Below are positions 1 through 7,876 of a stretch of DNA of 64,000 nucleotides, piece by piece (position 1 is the first letter of the stretch; each line of letters starts with the position of its first letter). Location of the stretch: contig NZ_JAPDOD010000035.1 of NCBI RefSeq assembly GCF_027587205.1, positions 1-64,000 of the forward strand, written 5' to 3'. The notes beneath the pieces were generated by a model, which did not search any database, had not been told where the DNA came from, and saw only the letters and a list, made by a program, of their open reading frames with translations. Origin of the DNA: Solirubrobacter ginsenosidimutans. GTDB lineage: Bacteria; Actinomycetota; Thermoleophilia; Solirubrobacterales; Solirubrobacteraceae. The translations under genes were made by a program, and so were the position numbers.

Positions 1-1188
1 GACCCCGCGCCGACGCTTCCGGCCCGCGCGCCTGCGCCCGCCGCGGCCGGGGCCGCCCGCGCCCGTGTCGCCGACGTCGCCTCGGACGACGCACCCACCC
101 GCCCGCGCGTCGCCGCGGCGACCGTCGCCGCCTCACCCGCCTGGCTCGCCTCGCTCGCCTTCACCGCCGCGGCCTTCACGGCGGTGTTGTTCCTGCTCGT
201 GATCGAGCTTGTCGCCGGGTTCGCGATCTCGCCGGGGCGGGCCGCGCTCGGCGTGACGGTCCTGCCGCTGGCGGCGGTCGCCGCCGCCGCGATCCCCGGC
301 GAGGTCCGGGCGCGGGCGCTCGCCGGGGCGGTCCTCATCGCGGGCGGCGCGGCCGCGCTCGCGTTCCTGCCCGCTCCGACGATCGCGTGGACGATCGTCC
401 CGCAACTCCTCGCGGGCGGGGGGATGGGGCTCGCGCTGCCGGCGTTCTCGACCGAGCGCAACGTCGACGAGGCCGCGCGGAACCTCGTCGCGCGCCACGT
501 CGGGATCGTCGTCGTGCTCGCGATCCTCGCGCCGGTCGCCACCGCAAAGCTGCACACGGGCACCGACCGCGCTGTGTTGCAGGGCGCGTCGCTCGTGCTC
601 GACTCGCAGATCGACCCGCTCCAGAAGCTCAAGCTGGCGCCCGCGCTGCTCGACGACGTCGACATCGAGAACCCGCGACAGGGTCTCAAGAACGCGATCG
701 AGCGCCACCGCGGGGAGTTCGCCGACGACGCCGGCGTCTACGACCGGCTCGCCGGGCGCCTCGACGACGTCGTGGTCGTCGCCATCCAGGACGCGTTTCG
801 CACGGCGTACCTGATCGCCGCGGCGCTCGCGGTCCTCGCGGCCGCGCTGCTCGCGGCCGCGTATCGCAAGCCCGCGGTGTGGCTCGCGACCGCCGCCGCG
901 GCGGGCACGTTCGTCGTCTACGCGGTCGAGCACTCGAGCGAGGCGCCGGCGCCTGTGGTCCTCGCGGACCCGTGCCAAGAGCGCGACATCCCCGACGCCG
1001 GCGGCTTGGCCGGCGCGCTGCAGACCGAGGCGCTCAAGCTGCTCGACCAGGCCGCGTGCCAGACGCACACCTCACGCGAGGAGTTCGCGCTCGCGCTCTT
1101 TGACCCCAAACGCGCGAAACAGTTCGAGAAGGACCACGGGATCGACCCGCGCAGCGCGAGCGGCCTCCTCTCACTGCTCGGCGGTTAG
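1..1188 (+). CDS. MFS-type transporter, C-terminal part (5' end outside window)
   Basis: The frame is open from the first base, so the N-terminal half lies upstream. The visible 395 residues begin with a low-complexity Ala/Pro/Arg linker (residues 1-40), then about four hydrophobic helices (near residues 50-80, 85-105, 110-130, 165-180). A long extracytoplasmic segment with an acidic, charged centre follows, and then a last helix pair near residues 265-305. The layout matches the second half of a drug:H+ antiporter-like major facilitator with an extended loop before the last helices. The soluble Cys-containing tail (residues 320-395) is unusual for MFS. The substrate cannot be told. Confidence 0.6.
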   Translation, partial: DPAPTLPARAPAPAAAGAARARVADVASDDAPTRPRVAAATVAASPAWLASLAFTAAAFTAVLFLLVIELVAGFAISPGRAALGVTVLPLAAVAAAAIPGEVRARALAGAVLIAGGAAALAFLPAPTIAWTIVPQLLAGGGMGLALPAFSTERNVDEAARNLVARHVGIVVVLAILAPVATAKLHTGTDRAVLQGASLVLDSQIDPLQKLKLAPALLDDVDIENPRQGLKNAIERHRGEFADDAGVYDRLAGRLDDVVVVAIQDAFRTAYLIAAALAVLAAALLAAAYRKPAVWLATAAAAGTFVVYAVEHSSEAPAPVVLADPCQERDIPDAGGLAGALQTEALKLLDQAACQTHTSREEFALALFDPKRAKQFEKDHGIDPRSASGLLSLLGG

Positions 1189-1194
1189 CGCCAC

Positions 1195-1214
1195 CTCTCG
1201 CGCCTCCACGAGAG
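1195..1214. terminator. hairpin in convergent junction
   Basis: CTCTCG (1195-1200) pairs with CGAGAG (1209-1214) across an 8-base loop. It lies in the 29-base gap between the transporter stop and the end of the oppositely directed TusA-like gene. There is no T-run, so it could be a weak bidirectional terminator. Confidence 0.3.
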
Positions 1215-1217
1215 CGT

Positions 1218-1445
1218 TCAGAGGTTCTGGACGGGTCCGAGCACGAACCGCCACCCGTCCTCCACCCGCTCAGCGACAAACGACCGCGACACGTCGCTCG
1301 CCAGCGCCGCGAGGTCGATCGGCGCCTCCGGGTCCGTCGCGAGCACCACGAGCGACTCGGAAGGGCCAAGAGCGGCCAGCGCGACGCGCGCCCGGACGAG
1401 CGGAAGCGGGCAGCGCAGCCCGCGGGCGTCGACTAATTCAGACAC
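1218..1445 (-). CDS. TusA/SirA-family sulfur carrier protein
   Basis: A 75-residue protein of the TusA fold (IF3-C-like). The diagnostic N-terminal RCPLP motif puts the sulfur-carrying cysteine at residue 12. Family members accept persulfide sulfur from desulfurases and pass it on for tRNA thiolation or molybdopterin and other sulfur trafficking. The start is GTG. It is divergent from the Na+/H+ antiporter with only 11 bases between the two starts. A DsrE-like gene lies just beyond the antiporter, and TusA and DsrE proteins are partners in sulfur relay, so the two may work together. Confidence 0.85.
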   Translation of the reverse strand: MSELVDARGLRCPLPLVRARVALAALGPSESLVVLATDPEAPIDLAALASDVSRSFVAERVEDGWRFVLGPVQNL

Positions 1446-1456
1446 AGGCGGGATAG

Positions 1457-3004
1457 ATGATGCCCGTGGCCGACATCGAGCTCTTCGTCTTCCTGCTGTT
1501 CGCCGTCGCGGTCCTCGCGGGCCTCGGCCTGCGCAGCGGCGTCCCGTACCCGGTCGCGCTCGTGCTCGGCGGACTGGTGATCGGGTTCGTTCCCGGGCTC
1601 CCGTCGCCCGAGCTCGACCCCGACGTCGTGTTCTTCGTCTTCCTCCCGCCGCTGCTCTACGCCGCCTCGATCACGGTCTCCGCGCACGAGATCCGCGCCA
1701 ACTGGGCGCCGATCACGCTGCTGGCCGTCGGGCTCGTGCTGGTCACGATCGTCGCCGTCGCGGCGGTCGCCAACGCGGTGCTGGGGATCCCGTGGGCGGC
1801 GGCGTTCGTGCTCGGCGCGGTGCTCGGCCCGACGGACCCGGTGTCCGCCGCCGCGGTGCTCGACCGCCTCGGCGTCACCGGGCGCACGAAGACGATCCTC
1901 GAGGGCGAGTCGCTGGTCAACGACGGCACCGCGCTGACGGCGTACAAGATCGCGATCGGCGCGGTCGGCGGGAGCGTGGGCAGCGCGTTGGGCGTCGGCG
2001 GGCAGTTCGTGGCGGTGGCCGCGGGCGGGATCGCGATCGGGATCGCCGCCGGCTGGGTCTTCGGTCACCTGCGGCGGATCGTCACCGACCCGTCGCTGGA
2101 CGTCACGCTGTCGGTGATCACGCCGTTCGTCGCCTACATCCCCGCCGAGGAGGTGGGCGCCTCGGGCGTGCTGGCCACCGTCGCCGCCGGCCTGTTCATC
2201 GGCACCCGCTCGCTGGACATCATCGAGCCGAGCACGCGCCTGCGCACGCTCGCGTTCTGGGAGAGCGCCGCGTTCCTGCTCGACGGGCTGCTGTTCCTGC
2301 TGATCGGCGTGCAGGTGCCGACGATCCTGGAGCGCATCGAGGACGCGGCCGCGCTCACGCTGATCGCCTACGCCGCGCTGATCTTCGCCGTCGTCATGGG
2401 CATGCGGTTCCTGTGGATGCTGATCGTGCCCTCCGTTCTGCCGTCGAACACCTCCAAAGCGGAGCGGATCGCGATCGCGTGGAGCGGCATGCGTGGTGGC
2501 GTCTCCCTGGCCGCGGCGCTCGCGATCCCGACCGCCGCCTTCCCCGATCGCGATCTCGTGATCTTCGTCGCCTACGCCGTGATCGTGCTGACGCTGGTGC
2601 TTCCGGGGCTGACGCTCGCGCCGCTCGTCAGAAGGCTGGGCCTGGTGGAGAGCGAGGAGCACCGGCGCGAGGCCGCCAAGGCGCGGCTGCGGATCACCGA
2701 GGCCGGGCTCGAGCGCCTCGACGAGCTCGCCGACGACGCGCCCGAGCACGTCGTGCAACGGATGCGCGACCGCTACGGCTCGCGGGTGGAGCGCCTGGAG
2801 GCGAAGGTCGAGGGCGACCACGACGAGGGCGGCCAGAGCGACGTCGCCTACGCCGGGCGCCTGTTGGCCGAGATGATCGACGCCGAGCGCGACGTGCTCA
2901 AGGCGATGCGCACCGAGCGCGCCTTCGACGCCGAGACGCTGAAGGCGATCGAGCACGAGCTCGACCTGGATGAGAGCCGCCTCCGCGCGCGAATCCAGCT
3001 CTGA
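1457..3004 (+). CDS. Na+/H+ antiporter, CPA1 (NhaP/NHE-like)
   Basis: A 515-residue membrane protein with about twelve hydrophobic segments in residues 1-400 and a charged cytoplasmic tail of about 115 residues. Family signatures are visible: GPTDPVS at 124-130, whose Asp127 is the expected ion-binding acidic residue, and ESLVNDGTAL at 151-160 with the conserved Asn-Asp pair. The length and the order of motifs fit bacterial CPA1 exchangers that expel Na+ for H+ in pH and salt homeostasis. The tail is rich in Glu/Arg and predicted helical. ATG-ATG at the start leaves a one-codon ambiguity. Confidence 0.9.
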   Translation: MMPVADIELFVFLLFAVAVLAGLGLRSGVPYPVALVLGGLVIGFVPGLPSPELDPDVVFFVFLPPLLYAASITVSAHEIRANWAPITLLAVGLVLVTIVAVAAVANAVLGIPWAAAFVLGAVLGPTDPVSAAAVLDRLGVTGRTKTILEGESLVNDGTALTAYKIAIGAVGGSVGSALGVGGQFVAVAAGGIAIGIAAGWVFGHLRRIVTDPSLDVTLSVITPFVAYIPAEEVGASGVLATVAAGLFIGTRSLDIIEPSTRLRTLAFWESAAFLLDGLLFLLIGVQVPTILERIEDAAALTLIAYAALIFAVVMGMRFLWMLIVPSVLPSNTSKAERIAIAWSGMRGGVSLAAALAIPTAAFPDRDLVIFVAYAVIVLTLVLPGLTLAPLVRRLGLVESEEHRREAAKARLRITEAGLERLDELADDAPEHVVQRMRDRYGSRVERLEAKVEGDHDEGGQSDVAYAGRLLAEMIDAERDVLKAMRTERAFDAETLKAIEHELDLDESRLRARIQL

Positions 3005-3008
3005 CACG

Positions 3009-3392
3009 ATGGAGGGCGTGCTCGCCGCCATCCTCGAGTCCGGAGACCCGGAACGCCTCTACACCGGCCTGTCGCTGCTCGTCTCCGCCGCGTCGGCGGG
3101 GGAGGAGGCGCGCGGGCTCGCGACGTTCGGCGCCTTGGGCGCCCTGCTGGACCCCGAGCTCGAGGCCCGGGCGCGCGCCGCGACCCACGTCGTCGACGCC
3201 GAGCGCGACGCCTTCGCCCGCACGCTGATCGAGCTGCGCGCGGCCGCCGAGGAGCTGCCCAACTGCCGGATCTGGGCGTGCGCCGCGGCGGTGCAGACGA
3301 CGGGCGCGACGCTCACCGACCGCCTCGAAGGCGTGCTCTCGACCCCGAGCTTCCTGCGCGAAGTGGCCGGCGCCCAGCTCGTCGTCGTATGA
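3009..3392 (+). CDS. DsrE/DsrF-like family protein
   Basis: A 127-residue soluble protein with the layout of DsrE-like proteins: a Leu/Ala-rich N-terminal helix after a YTGLSLL strand, a GALGALL turn, and a CRIWAC motif near residues 83-88, where DsrE proteins carry the sulfur-accepting cysteine. The ATG at 3009 follows the antiporter stop by 4 bases. An in-frame start at 2970 would overlap the antiporter and adds only a charged stretch. The 3' end overlaps the next gene as ATGA, so the two are co-translated. A partner role with the TusA-like protein at 1218-1445 is an inference from family biology and proximity. Confidence 0.65.
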   Translation: MEGVLAAILESGDPERLYTGLSLLVSAASAGEEARGLATFGALGALLDPELEARARAATHVVDAERDAFARTLIELRAAAEELPNCRIWACAAAVQTTGATLTDRLEGVLSTPSFLREVAGAQLVVV

Positions 3393-3802
3393 AGCGCAAG
3401 CTTGCCGCGCTCAGCTCAGCAGCGCTCGTGATCGTCGCCGCCGGCTGCGGCGGCCCCGCCGGCGACCTGTTCGAGGTCACCCGCTCCGGCGCGGACCGCA
3501 ACGCCAACATCACGCTCGTCGTCTCCGACGACGGGTTCGTCACCTGCGACGGCGTCAAGAAGGAGCTCCCGCCGACCCTGCTGCTGCGCGCCCGCCAGCT
3601 CGCGCGCGATCTCTCCCCGCAGGCCGAGCTGAACCTCACGCTGCCCGCGGGTCCGAACAGCGTGCTGAGCTACAAGGCGCGGATGGCCGCCGGCGACATC
3701 GCCTTCGCCGACACCTCGCGCCCGCTGCCCGCATCATTCACCCGGCTCACCGCCTACACCTCCGACGTCGCCAAGCAGGTCTGCGGGAAATCGAGGAGCT
3801 GA
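3389..3802 (+). CDS. small secreted lipoprotein, function unknown
   Basis: A 137-residue protein with a lipoprotein signal: KRK, a hydrophobic run, then AAGC with the lipidated Cys at residue 20. The mature part has two cysteines (near residues 53 and 132) that could pair. It is not recognised beyond this; the spacing of strands suggests a small beta-rich domain. Translation is coupled to the DsrE-like gene through an ATGA overlap, and the ankyrin gene starts one base after its stop, so the three form one operon. Confidence 0.7.
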   Translation: MKRKLAALSSAALVIVAAGCGGPAGDLFEVTRSGADRNANITLVVSDDGFVTCDGVKKELPPTLLLRARQLARDLSPQAELNLTLPAGPNSVLSYKARMAAGDIAFADTSRPLPASFTRLTAYTSDVAKQVCGKSRS

Positions 3803-3803
3803 C

Positions 3804-4337
3804 ATGGACATCACCGCCGCCATCGCGTCCGACGAGCTGCCGGAGCTCCTGCGCGACCACCCGGAGCTGATCACGGCGACGGACGAGCACGGCGTGTCGG
3901 CGCTGCTGCTCACGCTCTATCACCGCAAGCCGGACGCTCGCGCCGCGCTGTTGGCCGCCGGTGCGCCGGTCGGCCCGCTCGAGGCGGCTGCGCTGGGCGA
4001 CGTCGCGGCGCTCGAAGGCGCCGATCTGAGCGTGCGGGGAGGGGACGGCTTCACGCCGCTGCACCTCGCGGCGTTCTTCGGCGGGGCCGAGGCGGTGCGC
4101 GCGATCCTCGCGACCGGCGCCAACCCCGACGCCGACAACGAGAACACGTTCAAGGTCCACCCGATCCATTCCGCCGTGGCGGTCGGCGATCACGCGTCCG
4201 TGCGCGCGCTGCTGGAGGCGGGCGCCGATCCCAACCTCGAGCAGGAGGGCGGCTACACGCCGCTCAAAGCCGCCATTCACCACGAGGACGCGGAGATGGA
4301 GGCGCTGCTGCGCGAGTTCGGCGCCGTCAGCCCGTGA
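3804..4337 (+). CDS. ankyrin-repeat protein
   Basis: A 177-residue cytoplasmic protein built of ankyrin repeats. Clear units are DGFTPLHLAAFFGG with ATGANPD (about residues 80-113), HPIHSAVAVGDHASV with EAGADPN (about 118-147) and GYTPLKAAIHHED (about 150-170); two degenerate units precede them. Ankyrin proteins bind other proteins; no enzymatic domain is present. It is last in the operon and overlaps the tail of the oppositely oriented LON-domain gene by 11 bases. Confidence 0.85.
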   Translation: MDITAAIASDELPELLRDHPELITATDEHGVSALLLTLYHRKPDARAALLAAGAPVGPLEAAALGDVAALEGADLSVRGGDGFTPLHLAAFFGGAEAVRAILATGANPDADNENTFKVHPIHSAVAVGDHASVRALLEAGADPNLEQEGGYTPLKAAIHHEDAEMEALLREFGAVSP

Positions 4338-4950
4338 AGTGGACTTTGCCGTTCGAGCGCGCGCGGGCCTCGGCGCGGTCGACGAAGTCCAGGCGCTTGA
4401 TCGCCGCGCGGCAGAGCCGGGCGACGAGCTTCATGCGCGCGCTCTCCGAGCGAAGGTCGAGCAGGCCCTGCTTGGCGTCGAGCCCGAACTCGACGGTCGC
4501 CGCCATCTCATAGGCCGACATCGCCTCGATCTCGCCGGGCTCGGGCGCCTTGTCCGTCGCCTGCTCGACGAGGTCGGCGTAGGCGATGTGCGCTCCCGCT
4601 GCCGCCTGGGGGTCGACGTCCTCGAAGCGGTCGTCGAGGAACTCGATGGTGCCGGCCGGGTACGGCAGGTCGTCCTGGCGGTTGTCGATGCGGAACACGC
4701 GCGTCCCGCGGGCGACGAGGTTGATCCGGCCGTCCGGCAGCCGCTCCAGCACCTCGGCGATCTCGCACGCGCAGCCGATCGGGCGCAGACCGTCGTCCGC
4801 CATCCAGACGATCCCGAACTCGGAGCCCTCCTCGAGGCAGCGCCCGATCATCTCCTTGTAGCGCTCCTCGAAGATGTGCAGCGGCACGAGCTCTGAAGGC
4901 AGCGCGACGAGGCCGAGCGGGAAGAGTGGGAAGTCGTGGACCAGCGGCAC
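4327..4950 (-). CDS. LON substrate-binding-domain protein (no protease domain)
   Basis: A 207-residue protein starting at GTG (4950), which places the conserved FPLFPLGLVALPSELVPLHIFE-type N-terminus of the LON domain directly after the start; longer upstream frames are not supported. The N-terminal beta domain (about 1-110, with EERY and GRINLV stretches) is followed by a helical bundle. There is no AAA or Ser-Lys protease module, so this is a stand-alone LON-N protein of unknown role, of the kind often annotated as peptidase S16. A TATTCT hexamer lies 9 bases upstream of the start on the coding strand. Confidence 0.85.
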   Translation of the reverse strand: MPLVHDFPLFPLGLVALPSELVPLHIFEERYKEMIGRCLEEGSEFGIVWMADDGLRPIGCACEIAEVLERLPDGRINLVARGTRVFRIDNRQDDLPYPAGTIEFLDDRFEDVDPQAAAGAHIAYADLVEQATDKAPEPGEIEAMSAYEMAATVEFGLDAKQGLLDLRSESARMKLVARLCRAAIKRLDFVDRAEARARSNGKVHFTG

Positions 4951-4989
4951 GGTCGATCCAGAATACGGCTCGCCCCGTACTTGGGATCG

Positions 4990-6312
4990 ATGCCCTCGAC
5001 CGCCCTCGTCTGGTTCCGGCGTGACCTGCGCGTCCACGATCACCCGCCGCTGCGCGCGGCCCTCGACGCGCACGACCTCGTTGTGCCGGTCTTCGTCCTC
5101 GACGACCGCTTGCTGCTCGGCCGCCACGCGTCGGGCAGCCGGACGCGGTTCATGCTCGAGTGCCTCACGGACCTTCGCGCCGCGCTGCGACAGCGCGGCG
5201 GCGACCTCGTCATCGCCCGCGGGACGCCGGAGCAGGAACTGCGCAAGCTGGCGTCACAGTGCGACGCGACCGCGGTCTACTTCGCCTCCGACGCCTCGCC
5301 GTTCGCGATGCGCCGCGACCAGCGGGTCGAGGCGGCGCTGCGCGAGGTGGGCGTCGAGCCTCGCCGCACGCCGGGCAACTTCGTCGCCGACATCGGCAAG
5401 CCGAAGCCGTACGCGGTCTTCACCCCGTTCTGGCGCGCGTGGAAGGAGCTGCCGCGGCGGGAGCTCCACGGCGCGCCGCGGGTCGTCCCGATCCCCGCGC
5501 AGTTGCGGGCGGGTGAGCTCCCGGACCTGAAACTCCAAGACCTCGTCCCCGACCCGCTCAAGGGCGGCGAGACCGAGGGCCGCAAGCGCATGCACGCCTG
5601 GCTGCGCGACGGCATCGACACCTACGCGCAACACCACGACCGGGTCTCCGGCGGCACGAGCATGCTCTCGCCCTACCTGCACTTCGGCTGCATCTCGGCA
5701 AGGGAGCTGGAAGCGAAGGCCGGACGACACGACGCCTACACCCGCCAGCTCGCCTGGCGCGATTTCTACGCCCACGTCCTCCTCCACAACCCCGGCAATG
5801 CGCGGCACGCCTATCGCAAGGAGCTCGACGACATCGAGTGGGACGGCAGCGACGAGCACTTCGACGCCTGGCGCGAAGGCCGCACCGGCTATCCGATCGT
5901 CGACGCGGGCATGCGTGAGCTGAAGGCCACCGGGTGGATGCACAACCGCGCCCGCCTGATCACCGCGTGCTTTCTCGTCAAGGACCTGCACATCGACTGG
6001 CGGCAGGGCGAGCGCCACTTCATGCAGCTCCTGCTCGACGGCGACGAGGCCAACAACAACGGCAACTGGCAGTGGATCTCCTCGGTGGGCGTCGACCCCG
6101 CGCCGGTCACCCGCCGCCTCTACAACCCGATGCTCCAGCAGGAGCGTCACGACCCCGAGGGCACGTACGTACGCCGGTGGGTCCCGGAGCTCTCCGACGT
6201 TCCACTCAACCAGCTCGCGAAGCCCTGGGAAGCGGGCCACGAGGCCCCGATCGTCGACCATGCCGTCGAGCGCCGCCGCACGCTCGACGCATACGCCGCG
6301 GCACGCTCCTAA
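4990..6312 (+). CDS. phr: deoxyribodipyrimidine photolyase
   Basis: A 440-residue class I CPD photolyase/cryptochrome-family protein. The N-terminal Rossmann antenna domain starts VWFRRDLRVHDHPPL. The C-terminal FAD domain shows the TRQLAWRDFY segment, GYPIVDAGMREL, MHNRARLI, and NNNGNWQW followed by GVDPAP, all hallmark FAD and lesion-pocket elements. It repairs UV cyclobutane dimers using blue light. The ATG at 4990 fits the domain start; the gene diverges from the LON-domain gene with about 40 bases between. It is followed directly by an AlkA-like glycosylase in the -1 frame, so this is a DNA-repair cluster. Confidence 0.93.
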   Translation: MPSTALVWFRRDLRVHDHPPLRAALDAHDLVVPVFVLDDRLLLGRHASGSRTRFMLECLTDLRAALRQRGGDLVIARGTPEQELRKLASQCDATAVYFASDASPFAMRRDQRVEAALREVGVEPRRTPGNFVADIGKPKPYAVFTPFWRAWKELPRRELHGAPRVVPIPAQLRAGELPDLKLQDLVPDPLKGGETEGRKRMHAWLRDGIDTYAQHHDRVSGGTSMLSPYLHFGCISARELEAKAGRHDAYTRQLAWRDFYAHVLLHNPGNARHAYRKELDDIEWDGSDEHFDAWREGRTGYPIVDAGMRELKATGWMHNRARLITACFLVKDLHIDWRQGERHFMQLLLDGDEANNNGNWQWISSVGVDPAPVTRRLYNPMLQQERHDPEGTYVRRWVPELSDVPLNQLAKPWEAGHEAPIVDHAVERRRTLDAYAAARS

Positions 6313-7118
6313 GCTCCCGAAGCATCACCGCCTTCACGCTCGAACCCAAGGGCCCGTTCACGCTCGCCTCCGCCGCCCGCTTCGTCGCAGGCTGGCCGCC
6401 CGGCAAGGCCCAGATCGGGGACGATGAGCTCCGGCTGCATTTCCTCGTCGACGACTGGAGCGGACCCGCGCGGGTCGTTTTCACCCAGGACGGCGACACG
6501 GTCCACGGCACCGTCGAAGCCGGCAATGAGGCGCGCGCGATCGAGCAGGCCGCGCGGATCGTCTCGCTCGACCACGACGGCACCGCGTATCCGGAGGTCG
6601 GTGAGCGCGATCCGATCGCGGGCGAGCTGCAGCGCGCCAGCGGGTACCTGCGGCCGGTGCTCTTCCACTCGCCCTACGAGGCCGCGGCGTGGTCGGTGAT
6701 CTCCGCCCGCGCCGGCCACGCCCAGGCCGTGAAGCTGCGCGACGCGCTCGGCGAGACGTTCCCGCCGCCGCACGAACTGCTTCAGCTCCAGGAGCTGCAA
6801 GGTCTGCCCGCGAACAAGATCCCGCGCCTGCACGGCATCGCCCAGGCGGCGCTCGAGGGCAAGCTCGATCGGGAGCCGCTGCTCGCCAAGGACCCCGACG
6901 TCGCCTACACCGAGCTGCAGGAGCTGCCGGGCATCGGGCCCTTCTACGCAGGCCTGATCCTGATCCGCGCCGTCGGCACCACCGACGTCGCGCCCAAGGG
7001 CGAGCCGCGGCTCGAGAACGCCGTCCAGGCGCGCTACGGCCGGCCGATCGGTGAAGTCGCCGAGATCTGGCGGCCCTTCCGGACGTGGATTTCGGTACTG
7101 ATGCGAGCCAACGCATGA
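6312..7118 (+). CDS. AlkA-like DNA-3-methyladenine glycosylase (start codon unclear)
   Basis: A HhH-GPD superfamily glycosylase of about 264 residues that excises alkylated bases. The helix-hairpin-helix reads LQELPGIGPFYAG, followed by the Gly/Asp segment GTTDVAP that carries the catalytic Asp of AlkA-type enzymes. Homology-like sequence (ITAFTLEPKGPF) begins about base 6324, but there is no ATG, GTG or TTG in frame between about 6180 and that point. The frame is open leftwards into the photolyase gene in the -1 frame, with an in-frame GTG near 6177. Options are a rare start, an overlapping long start, or -1 frameshifting at the photolyase stop. The stop overlaps the next ATG. Confidence 0.8.
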   Translation, partial: SSRSITAFTLEPKGPFTLASAARFVAGWPPGKAQIGDDELRLHFLVDDWSGPARVVFTQDGDTVHGTVEAGNEARAIEQAARIVSLDHDGTAYPEVGERDPIAGELQRASGYLRPVLFHSPYEAAAWSVISARAGHAQAVKLRDALGETFPPPHELLQLQELQGLPANKIPRLHGIAQAALEGKLDREPLLAKDPDVAYTELQELPGIGPFYAGLILIRAVGTTDVAPKGEPRLENAVQARYGRPIGEVAEIWRPFRTWISVLMRANA

Positions 7119-7876
7119 CCGATCAGCTCTATGTCCAGCGCGACCAGCCGCCCGGCGTCGCCCCACTGCACCTCACGGGCGAGCGGACGCTGCCCGACGT
7201 CCCCGAAGAGAACTACTGGTATCAGCGCCACCTCGTGGTCTACGAGTGGATCGCGCAGCGCGTCCACGGGCGCAAGGTCGTCGACCTCGCGTGCGGCGAG
7301 GGCTACGGGTCCGCCGTGCTGGCGCGGACCGCGGCGTCGGTGATCGGCGTCGACGCCAACCCCGAGGCCTTCGAGCACGCCCGCGCGAAGTACACGCAGG
7401 TCGCCTTCGAGCGCAACATGATCGAGCTCTGGCAGGGCGACGTCGACTGCGTCGTGTTCCTGCAGACGATCGAGCACATCCAGGACCCGGACGCGATGCT
7501 CGCCCACGTCCGCGAGCTGATCGAGCCCGGCGGCGTCGCCTACGTCTCCACCCCCAACGTGCTCACGCTCGCCCCCAAGGGCGCCGAGCGCTCCGGCAAC
7601 CCGTGGCACGTGCGCGAGTACAAGCCGGGCGAGTACCGCGAGCTGTGCGAGCGCCACTTCGGCCAGGTCGACCTGCTCGGCCTCTTCCACGCGCGCAAGC
7701 TGCGCGCCCACCAGGTCGCGATCGAGCACTTCGGCTGGGACCGCGTGCACAAGGGCCTGCGGTTCACGAAGCCGTTCTATGACCGCTTCACGCCCGCGAT
7801 CAGCGCGCGCGACTTCACGCTGCGCCGGGTCGGCCTGGAGCGCAGCCTCGACCTGCTCGCCGTCCTGCGCCCGTGA
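7115..7876 (+). CDS. SAM-dependent methyltransferase, Rv3030-like
   Basis: A 253-residue class I methyltransferase. Motif I is VVDLACGEGYG (residues 55-65), with the acidic loop after VIGVDANPE, and FLQTIEHIQDPD as motif IV. It is coupled by ATGA overlap to the glycosylase and by GTGA overlap to a GH57 enzyme. In Mycobacterium the neighbouring genes Rv3030 (methyltransferase) and Rv3031 (GH57 branching enzyme) belong to the locus for methylglucose lipopolysaccharide. The same adjacency here suggests that this enzyme O-methylates an alpha-glucan or its primer; that substrate is an inference. Confidence 0.85.
   Translation: MTDQLYVQRDQPPGVAPLHLTGERTLPDVPEENYWYQRHLVVYEWIAQRVHGRKVVDLACGEGYGSAVLARTAASVIGVDANPEAFEHARAKYTQVAFERNMIELWQGDVDCVVFLQTIEHIQDPDAMLAHVRELIEPGGVAYVSTPNVLTLAPKGAERSGNPWHVREYKPGEYRELCERHFGQVDLLGLFHARKLRAHQVAIEHFGWDRVHKGLRFTKPFYDRFTPAISARDFTLRRVGLERSLDLLAVLRP

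Noticed and set aside
1433..3031. Long open frame antisense to the antiporter gene
   Set aside because: Its product is Arg/His/Asp-rich without domains, as expected for shadow frames in GC-rich DNA; the plus-strand antiporter is unmistakable.
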